Origin: Rhodamnia argentea
Lineage: Eukaryota; Streptophyta; Magnoliopsida; Myrtales; Myrtaceae
Direction of reading: 5' to 3'
Assembly (NCBI RefSeq): GCF_020921035.1
Contig: NC_063158.1
Span: forward strand, 3,206,001-3,270,000
Length of the DNA stretch: 64,000 nt
Part shown: in pieces, positions 11,301 to 21,200 of the stretch
Layout of the letters: each line of letters opens with the position of its first letter
Position numbering within the stretch: the stretch's first letter is position 1
The notes under the pieces: model-generated
What the model was told of the DNA's origin: nothing
The model's input: the letters and a program-made list of their open reading frames with translations, nothing else
Databases searched by the model: none
Made by a program: the position numbers and the translations under genes

Positions 11301-14300
11301 TATTCAATTTTCACATAGCTGTATATTCTGAGAAATTGAATGGGGACACAAGTTGTTTTTAGGCCAAAAGTAATTTAGTAATAGTTTAGAAACCATTATA
11401 TATTCCAAATTTTTGATGAAATGAGCAAGGGCAAGAGCCGCTGCTACTCTAAAGCTAAGTCTGTCCCCGGTGAGCTCTGGTGAGCTCTCAAAGCCATCAG
11501 GCTAGAGGAAAGTTGATCTTGAAGAAGACAAGCAGAGTTCCATATTCCACATCTAACTTCTATGATTCAACAAAAATATACTTCCTTTTGTTATCTGCTG
11601 CATAACATGTTTGGAGAACAATGAGAATGGAGTTCTTTAAGGTGACACAGAAAATCTGGCTTGGGCGACTTTTGCAAGCAACTATGGAGGATGACCTAGT
11701 AAACTTATGATCTCAAGTAAAGACACTGCTTAAAGCAGGCAACTGCCAACAACGCATTATTGTTATGGCCTATGACACGAAAAAGTACTTGTATCTCCAA
11801 TTAGAACTTTATATCAAAAGAAGCTAACAAGATTACACAAATAAGACATGGCAACTAGATGATCAGCAAACCTGGGGACCAGTGATCAGCCTTGAACCAC
11901 CAATTGACTGTGGTTGCACATTACTGCGTTGTGGTTGTCGTTGCTGCTCAAACTCTTGTTGCTGCAGAGCTATCGCCAATTGATGGTCGGAACTACAACA
12001 TAGAAATGTTTACACTCTAAGCAAAAGGCTCAAGTTGTCAAAATGTATTTAATTTATGAGGCACTAAGAGAAAGAGGCTTTAATAGACAAGAAACACTCA
12101 AACTGAAGAGACATATCTTCGAACTCCAAATAGTTCACAAGGCCTAGCCAATTATCAACGCAGTGTTGCAATTATGCAAAGAGCATGAGAATGCTTTTGC
12201 GAAGAAATAAACGATTCCTTCACACGGTGTGGTGCAAATAACAAGACCACTGATGTCGCTTGGCAAAATCCAGTAAGACTGTTAATATTGCTCGACCTAG
12301 CCTAATCCATCCAAACTATAAAACGATAGCAATCATGAAGTTAGGATTGTTTACTCCATATCCAAGCCTGCATGTGTTGCTCTGTCAATGCTGGCAAGAT
12401 AGTCCTGCAGCAGATGAGGGTAATATCGGTTGACAGTTATGGCAAAACTCAGAGCACATAAGGAAAAAAATAGATGCATACAGCTGTATTGGCCATGGCA
12501 TTATGCTCATCCCATGTATCATTTGTATGACTTTCCACCTTAAATTCCTTAAAATTGCTGGTCATAAACAAGGTGTCCCCATTGACCTGAAAACGCAGTG
12601 TCAGTGCTTGAAAGAAACATTGTGCAAACCATCCACGTGGCACAAAGCAACATAGTCAGTTCACACCCAATCATCTTAAAAGTCACTTATTTGCAGGAAA
12701 GACCAACAGTAACAAAATGCTGTATAACACAACAACAAAGAAGGCATGTGAGGTCAAGCATAGATTGTTGGGAGAGTAGGGGGAAATACTTCAAGTTTCA
12801 CAAGTGGAAAATAGAGTTCCAAGGAGAAGTTCATCCCACAACCCATAAGTGGGATAGGTTGGTAAACAAAAAAGGAACTCTGTTCACCTTCCTAAAAACT
12901 TGGGTAGTACCCTCATTCAGTTAGGAAAAATCAAAGTTTGGAAAGGGAGAGAAATTACAAAAGAAAAAACCATCATGTTTAGTAGCTGTCGCATAACTTA
13001 CGACTGTAACTCTCATTAATCAAATTGTGTTTCTTGTTCACATATCTTTTCCTCATTCAACCTGCACAGTTGTGCATAAAAAGAGATAAAATCCCATAAC
13101 TTGAAATAAGTCCATTTCTCTTAACCATGGGAGAGGTTACAGACGTGAAGTAGAACTGGAAAACTAGTCCTGTTTGGAATAAAATCAGTGAGCTTACAAC
13201 CAAATTTGGCAGTTACCACCATAAGAAAAGGTTATGCACTGATTAAATGTCCTTACCTTTTTCTATGACCAGATTAAATGGCCTTAGCTACGTCTTGGAT
13301 TCACTTAAAAAAATCCAAATAAGGACACTCACCGGAGAAACCACAAACCCGATAAAACAGCTTCAGTTTCAAGCAGGTAAAAGGATGAAATGAGAACAAA
13401 CTGATGAAAGCTCTCCACATCAATGACAATGAGAATACGCTTCTTACCTCATTTAGTTTCTCCCATACCAAATCAGGCTGATTTATGTAACCTTGGTCTG
13501 TAGCTAATAGATATAGTTGACCTTCATACTGCAAATGACACGAAAGTTAATTAAAAAGACATTTCCTCGTTCATCTGGCACAAACAGAGCAATGTCCAAT
13601 GGTTCACAATAATGATAGAAACATACAAGAAATACAAAACAAAGCCCATGACTGACCTTAAACATGGTACTGAAATGATTGTTACGAAAGAACACACAAA
13701 GCTCTCTCTCTTTAAGGCCTTCTTGTAGACTAAAAAGGCTGCATTGTCCATAGAGTATTATTATGGAGTGCCTTCATATCCAAAATGTTGGACAACTTTT
13801 GATAACTGATAGAAAAATAATGTAGGATAGGAAATTCATACACATACCCATAGATGGTCAACTGACTGGCGCTGCTCTTCAAGAAATTTCGCACTAATTC
13901 CCCTAAAAGCAAATTTGACAGAAAGAGATATAGCATCATGACAAAGTCAATAGTAAACTGAACGTCCACTTGATTACAAAACCTCTTACCCTGTTGTGGG
14001 GTCATTTCATCCTTACTACTGACATTATAGGCATCTATGATTGCTTTGTCAGCTTGTTTAGCAAGAACCACCTCGCCTTCATATATAGGTTCTCTATCTT
14101 CACAGGCTGCTGTGCCAGAATCCAAAATGCATTCCTCTCCCTCATATATGGGTTCACTACCATCTATGCTGGGTGTAAAAGGTTCAGCAACATCTGTGTG
14201 CTGCAATTTGCCATTGGACGAATCTGAATCGACATTTGGCACAGAGACACTCAAAAATTCCGCTGCATCACATCCAGTCTGATAATCAGCTGTTTCAACA

Positions 14301-16921
14301 GCATAAACTGGAGAAGTTGGCGTCTCTACCTTTTCATTTACTCGCAAACATAAACTCAAACTCTCATCCATAGTGCCACCCAGTTTAACAGGAGACAATA
14401 CGGAAGCTTTTTCAACCTGGAACGAAGTGTCTACATCTCTCAGGTCAATCAAGTCATCCTGAATGGCAGCCTCCCCAATTTCTGCATGTTTAGACTGATG
14501 AATGTGGTCTGCCACATCCGTCTTTAAGGATGGAGGACCTACTTCCCCCAGACAAGTTCTGGCAATCACTGGATGGTTCTCATCAGTCAGGGTAATACCA
14601 GCAACCATGAGAGGTGGTTCCAACTGACAAGAGATATTTTCAACTCCACTAGAATCCTGTAATATACCAAGTGCATCTGCATGTACAAACTTCTGGGGAC
14701 AACTACCTTCGTCGAAGTTACAAGAGATACTGCATGTGCCATTACCCGCGATGAAAGAGTTACTTGATGAATCAGGTCCTTCAATCTCCGACAACTTTAA
14801 AACTCTCATCAGCTCTGCTTCTTCTTCAAGATCCCCCTTTCTCGGTGTCTGGGTATCAGACACTGAGCGCGGAGAACCATCAAATGAGCTGACCTTTGAA
14901 AGGGATGGAGAAGGCACTCCAAGGGCTGCAGTAGCTGCAGCAGCAAAATCAACACAGTCTTCTCCACTGTCTTCCTTATGTTCTTGATCCATCATTCTTG
15001 TTTCTAATGCAACAAGTTCACCCACAAGGGTATTATATGACTTGGATCCAATCGCGATTTCAGTATCATTATCCTAAGAAGTTGTAGAAAGACAGATACA
15101 AACGCGTAGGCAGCATTAGAATAAATTGACAGGAGGGAGAATACAGAGAACTTAAACTAGTGGGAATTTACTCAAACTTTAGATTTAAACTACAACAAAG
15201 ATCACTAAATCCAGTAAAATAAGTACACACTTCTTTTGCCTGCCTACGCAAGCCACTAAGTACCAAAATAGAGCAAGATTGTAGAAGATACTTCTACTCA
15301 AGAAGGATTTAAATGCAATGCAATGCAATGAGACTGGCACAAGTCTGATCATCGAGCAAACCACAGTGGTTTGCCCGCCTATGCAAGGCACTAACTACCA
15401 AAATAGAGACAGATCATAGAAAATACTTCTACCCAAGAAGGATTTAAATGCAATGCAATGAGACTGGCACAGATTTGATCATCAAGCAAACCACAGCTGT
15501 TTCCTCATGTAATCAGCAACCAACCTTAAAGTTTTTTTTTTTTTTAATAACCGAGGTGTCCGCCCGGCCGGCGAGCTATGGCTCAAACCGGTGGTGGAGC
15601 ACAACTATTCCTCGGGGGGAGGGGAGGTTAGCGCAGCATCCCACCGCCACGACCCTCCGCTTAAATCACCGACGCCTACGAGTTTTGAATCCAGGATCTC
15701 TCGTGAAAGGAACTGGGCTCAAACCATCGCGGCCACCGATGGGTGGGTAACCAACCTTAAAGTTGGCTTTCAAATAAATCAAAATTTTCAAATTAGCAGA
15801 TGTTATACATCATCCTGGACAGAGACTGCTGATAGTTCAAAGAAAAATCCTCAAAAGAGAGACAGTTTCCACAGTTGATACTGAAAGCCATGTATATACT
15901 GTACCTGTCAAAAATTTTGATAATAGATAGCGAATGAGGACTAACACTTACATTCAGATGAAGTAGACATCACAAGTTACTTGAGAATTTACTCCTAAAT
16001 AAGTGATGAGCATTGGCACAAAAGCACATAAACCGAAATGATAAGGCACCTGGGGATCGACAATCCAACCATGATAAAGTGGAATGTCCAGCAGATCAAA
16101 GATTGCACATTCACGGGTGAATTCAAAGTCGTCTATCCTGCAATTAAAAGATATACTCTGCTCAAGACCAATAAAAGCATAAAGATTCAGGCTAAAACTT
16201 GAATACTTGTCATAAAGCCAATTCAACCTCCTGAACTTTATATTTACATCAATGCCGGTCGCAAGACGTGGCAGCAGATCAATTGCATCCGCAATATTCT
16301 GTTGTTGATTTTCAACATAGCCAGCATCCTTATTCTGCAACATTTCCAAAGAGGGGGGAAAGGAATAGAAGATTAACATCCCTCATAAACAGAGAAACCC
16401 TCCACTTCCAGGGAACAAGAAAAGGCCATTACATTAATATTGCTGTTGGAATCAATTAGTCGTTCAGCCACCAAAGACAGCAATTTTTCTTGAGAAACCT
16501 CAGCTGTGTCTGGACTCAAATTCAGGCTGTTCCGCAATAGAAGAATATTACCTGCATATGATCCAATTTAAGAACATTCCCCGAGTCACCGTCACCCACA
16601 AATAAACTCTGTACACATCACCCACGCAGCCAAAAAATGCATGACCTAAAAGACCTTGTATTATGATGAACTGAACGTGAACGATACCAAATACCCCTCC
16701 TGTTTCTTCAAGTACTGATTACGCCACCTGATTTCTCAACCAGACGAAGTTATAATCCATGATTGCCACGGTTGACATTGCAGCAATTAAAATTGACAGC
16801 TAGGCAACGATTCGATTTCATCCCAAACGCAAATACTAATCGCGAACCAAGCAAATGAAGGACATAAACAACAATTGGAAGCCAGAGAACGGCGAAACCC
16901 TAGAGAACCGCAACTAAAGGG

Positions 16922-16963
<42 letters not shown>

Positions 16964-17225
16964 AGACGTTACAGATGGCGAGGAGAGGGCAAGGGCCATT
17001 ATCGTTCTGGAGGACGATGGGCGTGGAGCGACCGAGGAACTGTATGAGCTTCGTCTTGTGGATGCATTCTTTCTCCGTCCCATTCGAGGGCTGAAGCTGA
17101 TGGAGCTGCTGCTCCTGCTGCTGCTGCTGTTGTTGAGGCTGCTGGTCTTGTTGCCTCGGTTGCTCGTCCACCGTAGACGAAGAAGGCGAAGCGGAAGGAG
17201 GAGGCGAAGCAGTAGAAGTCGCCAT
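8334..17225 (-). CDS. MINDY-family (FAM63-type) deubiquitinase
   Basis: Cysteine protease expected to trim K48-linked ubiquitin chains (family knowledge). Exons, in coding order: 17225-16973, 16551-16433, 16334-16228, 16137-16050, 15073-13990, 13902-13848, 13738-13657, 13528-13448, 12586-12482, 12404-12355, 11992-11872, 8414-8334. They sum to 2,226 nt, or 741 aa. After a Ser/Pro and poly-Gln N-terminus comes [15 protein letters not shown] with catalytic Cys79 and the oxyanion Gln. [11 protein letters not shown] carries the catalytic His (about 590). Exon 5 is a long acidic, low-complexity insert splitting the catalytic domain. Exons 10-11 give a ubiquitin-binding MIU-like helix ([18 protein letters not shown]). 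The protein ends CTIM, a CaaX-type prenylation signal; human MINDY-1 also ends in a CaaX box. All exon phases agree. The exon 10-11 joint was inferred from phase and the MIU motif. Confidence 0.9.
8947..11469. mobile_element. hAT-like DNA element (host of a LINE), in MINDY intron 11
   Basis: The left end reads CAGGGACGGATGTAG (8947-8961). The right end, on the reverse strand from 11469, reads CGGGGACAGACTTAG, matching 11 of 15. The flanks are 8-bp near-copies, gtgagcgc (8939-8946) and gtgagctc (11470-11477), 7 of 8 identical and of hAT target-duplication length. No transposase is seen; almost all of the interior is an RTE LINE. I infer a non-autonomous hAT element that later received the LINE. 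The termini are degenerate, so the class call is moderate. Confidence 0.6.
9070..11275 (+). mobile_element. 5'-truncated RTE-type LINE (non-LTR retrotransposon), broken
   Basis: Frames between 9086 and 10703 encode the linker and reverse transcriptase of an RTE-like LINE. Visible parts are the [19 protein letters not shown] block, the NYRGIKL and [11 protein letters not shown] blocks, [13 protein letters not shown], and the catalytic FADDIVFID. The endonuclease is missing, so the copy is 5'-truncated. A stop at about 9587, a lesion near 9660-9725, and a stop at 10701 show that it is dead. The 3' end has the plant RTE signature (CCCAACTAGTTTGGGAT near 11236-11252) followed by a short TGATGT-type tail to about 11274. 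It lies antisense to the MINDY gene inside the last intron, within the hAT-like element. Confidence 0.88.
15238..15501. repeat. ~135-bp imperfect tandem duplication in MINDY intron 4
   Basis: The block 15238-15372 is repeated at 15373-15501. Shared phrases include 'ctaccaaaatagag', 'aagaaggatttaaatgcaat' and 'gagactggcac', with scattered substitutions and a small difference in a caatg microrepeat. It is non-coding and lies next to the SINE insertion. Confidence 0.85.
15534..15748 (-). mobile_element. tRNA-derived SINE with 16-bp target-site duplication
   Basis: A ~215-bp element in MINDY intron 4, oriented on the minus strand: its poly(A) tail appears as a T run at its left end. The direct repeat aaccaaccttaaagtt flanks it exactly at 15518-15533 and 15749-15764. 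On the minus strand the first ~80 bp carry tRNA-promoter-like boxes: an A-box-like TGGCCGCGATGG and a B-box-like GATTCAAAAC. The perfect duplication implies a fairly young insertion. The GC-rich body contrasts with the AT-rich intron. Confidence 0.88.
16926..16961. repeat. (GA/CT)n microsatellite next to the MINDY intron 1 donor
   Basis: About 18 GA units on the plus strand, read as CT in the pre-mRNA. It begins about 10 nt past the intron 1 donor (GTAACG, 16972 downward). This is an unusual place for a long pyrimidine tract. Confidence 0.9.
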
Positions 17226-17429
17226 AGCGATCTCAAGAATCGGAGCTTTTTCGCGAAGAAGACGACTGGATCGGAACGAGAACGGATAGGAGATTCGCGA
17301 TTCGAACCAGCGCGAGAAGGAAAGAAAAAGGTCGTTGAGTCCGGGCGAAATGGAGGATTTATAGTGGGGACTGGGGAGGAAGAAGAGGAAAACTAGAAGA
17401 GGGATATCCGGCAATAACAAAGGGCTCTT

Positions 17430-18045
17430 TCAATCGACATTTAAAAATATTTTGACCTGTGCACCAACAAGAGAAAATCTCATTTATTTATGATTAATTG
17501 AAAAAAAGAAAGTAATTTATTTTGTATTTTTTTTTCTCTCTCTTTTACTACTTACATATATATCGGGCGTAATCGTGACCGTGGTCGTGTCGAATTGGTC
17601 TCGCCATTGACATTTACAGCCGAACTGCAAATTTGTGTCGTTGAAAGAGCTTTTAATTGCTTCTTTCAAGATATCGATCTTCTTTCCGAAGGCGAAGAAA
17701 TTTACAAATTCGATTGTTTGATTTGGGAATTTTTTTTTTTCCCCATCACTTTTTGATATACGAGGTGCAAATTGGACTTCTCCCATCTTTAGAAGAAGCA
17801 GTGGACTCGTTGCATCATAGGCATCTCTCTTCCTCTTCTCGTTTCTGCAAACCCGTGAAATTGGGAGCCCCGGTAAAAATTAGGTGAAGTTTACAAAGTG
17901 AATTACATCATTTGCGTACACGCGTCTGATCGAATTCGTATTAGACTTAGCTGTTAAGCAAGACAACACATCTATGAGCAAAGAGGGTCAGGTCAATACG
18001 GCCATCGGAGTTACATAAACTACGATATTTTGCTTCTCTAAATAT
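17430..18045. other. Spacer upstream of MINDY
   Basis: AT-rich DNA containing the presumed promoter of the minus-strand MINDY gene. No recognisable gene or repeat was seen. Confidence 0.4.
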
Positions 18046-18049
18046 TGCT

Positions 18050-18605
18050 TAATTTCCCAAAAGGTCCCAAATTTTAGGTTTAGTCCGAAATCTGCTCCGT
18101 ACTTTTCTTATCTCGAAAAAAAATCACAAACTTTAGGTCCAGTCCCAAATCTATCATGAACTTTATTTTTGTCTAAGAGAAAATTCATCAATTTTTACTC
18201 TAATAATAAATCTGCTCCCATTAGCCCTCTGTCAAAAAATCCCCATTGGTCGTTCCTAATTTTCATATCCTAGAATGATTTCATTTTCAAGAATTCTAAC
18301 AATTTTTATTGGGGTGGATTCGTCATGGATCGTGACATTTTCATATTGATTCGTACCTATAGCCTCGCTACTTTGTTGATGTGGGATTTGCTATCCACGT
18401 GAAAACGCCACTTCGAGTTGGGACTAAATTACGGGAATATATCCGAGATTAGATTGAAAGTTTATGATTTTCTTTTAGACAAAACATAATTTGGGATGGA
18501 TTTGATACCGCACCTGAAGTTGAGGGGTTTTTTCCGAGGTAAAAAAGAGTTCGGGATAAATTTGCGACCGGATCTAAAGTTGGAGATTTTGTTCACAAAA
18601 TGCTT
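18050..18605. repeat. Foldback-like element with repeated subterminal units (degenerate MITE)
   Basis: The left side (18050-18220) repeats a phrase of the type 'tcccaaa-tttaggtttagtccgaaatctgctcc' three times with decay. The right side (18415-18600) carries the reverse complement of the same phrase two to three times ('gggataaatttg..accggatctaaagtt'). The inverted, multi-unit arms resemble Mutator-like MITEs. I could not set exact ends or a target duplication. Confidence 0.5.
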
Positions 18606-19604
18606 AGCAAGTGTCCTCTCACATAAGGTTAGACAAAAGACAGGAGCAAGCGTACCACTTTGTCTCATCTAGGGTGGTGCGGGTGGGAGAACGATTCTCG
18701 CGCAAAGTAAAGTACCCACCAAGCAGAAAAACACGAACAATACATACAAAAATGGCGGTCTCAGAAAAAGGCTTAGACGATGCGGACCGCCTGTACAATT
18801 ATTTCCAAAGGGCGGTCTCGAAATGGACGAAACCATTCGTTAGGATTTGCATTTTCGGACGTGGCGCAGAGTGCATTTGATCGAATGCGTGCCGGATAGT
18901 AGAGATGCCCGCTACGAAATTTCAATTACTTATCCGACGATCGGTCGATGGCATTTAGATTTTGGAGAAGGTGAGTTAATGGTGGTTTTCGCTTTTAACT
19001 GCGACCAAAATAGTCAATAAATTCATTTAAAATTGATTCAAATTATCGTTATGCACTGGTTTTGAGGTGATGTAGGCGGAGTGACAAGTTTTGTTGCTGA
19101 ATCTACATTAATAAGAAGGGGATAAAAAGGATTTTCGGCCAAAAAATAGAATCAGCCCAAAAGTTGAAGTACACGTGCGTTTGGGCCAAGGGAACAGGGG
19201 CAAACTTCCGAGACAGAATCATCAACTGGGCCTGCTTTCTAGGGTGGGCTTCACAGGCCCAAGAAACTTATCGAATGTCGTTTGGTAACCTAAATACACA
19301 AAACAAAAGAATTTAAGGGCGTGCTTGATTGAGCGTGAGAACTTGGCGCGGATTAACTTTTCGAACTTTTACTTATCTGGTTTGCTAAAATTGATCGGTC
19401 AATGGAAAACCATTAACAGTAAAAAAAAAATATGTGAATGCTTCGATATAGGAAAACAAATTCCCTAACCACGAAAAAAGGAGAAGCTATTGAAGGATGG
19501 TGCGATCATCCAAGGACTCAAGTGGCAGGGAAGACGACCCCCTGATAGGATCGTCTCATAAAAAAACAAGTCATTCTCTGGCAATGCAGTTAGCGATAAC
19601 TATC

Positions 19605-19810
19605 GTGATAGGATGCATGTGTAAGTTGTGTTAGAAAAATGAGAATTACCGTGACGTGGAGCGGTTAGTATATACATTCTAATTGGTTCATAATTCATTG
19701 ACTTAAGTTTTTGAGTGAAGATGAGTCCAATTGGATATATTGACAGGCTTGGACTTGGATTCTCTCTTGGTGATTTCTTCGGATGAAGTTATCGGGTTTT
19801 TTCAATGTTA
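19605..19810 (+). mobile_element. Solo LTR of the TRIM family (copy 1)
   Basis: Similar along its length to the LTRs of the intact TRIM at 59499-60174, in the opposite orientation. Shared landmarks are a 'gatgca.gtgtaagttgtgtta' start, the 'gtccaattggatatattgac' core and the 'cttggtgattt' end. No internal region or second LTR is adjacent. Confidence 0.65.
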
Positions 19811-21127
19811 AAGTTTAATGAAGGCCCAAACCCAATCGAGTATTCGGGAATAGGGGTGAGCATAGTTTTAGGGTAGAACCAAATCGGTGTCGATATCCAT
19901 TATAAGACTTTTACTTAGTTAATGTTTCATGTTTTCGCTTTTATTTAGTTAATATTTCACGTTTTTCGTGTACATAAATATGAGTTCTGGTTATTAATTG
20001 TATCGACAAATAGTAATTACTATTCACCGCAATCACTCAGTTAAGAGAATAGGTGGAACCCGAGTATAACCGAAAACGACCCTAGAACATATGACGGAGT
20101 ACAAAGCTAAACATAATGGACAGACCGAATTGAGAACCGCACAAACCGAATCGAACCCGCCGGCTTACACTTATGGTCGATTTGGTTTTGAGGAGTGGAC
20201 TGAAACTACTAGCTTGGTTTAGTTCCATCAAATTAGAATTGGTTATGGTCGATCTAGTTCTCGATAGCATAAATTTGAAATCGATTACGATTGGACCGGT
20301 TTTCGATTCTTGGGGGAACTAGATCGAATTTAAAAAAAATTCTTAAATGTAAACTTAAATCTAAACCTAAAATGCTTAGAATAATTAGTATGGTTTTCAA
20401 GTTTAGCGACAATTTGATGCATTAACGAGAGGTTATCCGGAAGAATATGTTATTAGCGAGAAAAATTTACGAGAATGGCTGCATTTGGAATTCCGTGTCC
20501 CCATTAAACTTAAATCTTATATATATATATCTCTCGCGTGCATCATCTCAACGGAAACTTCAATTCGAAAACTGATTTTGGCACCTTCTCTCTCCACATT
20601 TAGCAGAACAAAGCAGGGAATATATGCTTCCCACATGGGAGGGATCATGGCCTATTACTGGTCAGTTGAAAGACTTCCTCGTCCTCCTGTGCCTGGACCA
20701 CAAGCAAAAGTGACGACGCAGCACCAGACACGATGGTCGGATGCTGCGTGCGCGCTCGACCTGAGTGCGAGTAATGATTCTAATTCTGCTCCTAATCGCC
20801 CCCTCTCAACTCCTCAAAGGTCATTTTGCCATATAAACTAACGCAAAATCACGCAGCCCCTTATTATTATTTACTACAACTTGTGCGATCTGGGTTGGCG
20901 GGCTGCACGTGCAAACAAAGACTCCTCGTCCTCATGGACAATATTGCTCAATCCCCACTTCCTTGCAAGGCTGTGGAAATCTTCAAAAGAATACTTGGAG
21001 AAACCAAAAGGAAAGCCACACGGACCAGTTCCGGGCTAGGTCGTAGCAGAAGTTGCGCTGGAGGGTCCGGCCAGGGTCTGCCTCAAACGCGGTCTGAAGT
21101 TTCTTTAACGAGCCAATTTGGTCTAAA

Positions 21128-21200
21128 CCCGCGAAGACGGGGGGCATCCCCGTATTCTCTTGTGTATGGAATGGAAGCAAGGCTACATGTCCAAATTATA
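21128..21200 (+). pseudogene. Ty3/gypsy integrase C-terminal relic
   Basis: One frame reads RRRGASPYSLVYGMEARLHVQI, close to the GATPYSLVYGMEAVLP motif at the integrase end of plant gypsy polyproteins. Nothing convincing of the rest of the polyprotein is seen nearby. It is a short scrap of an old retroelement. Confidence 0.65.
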
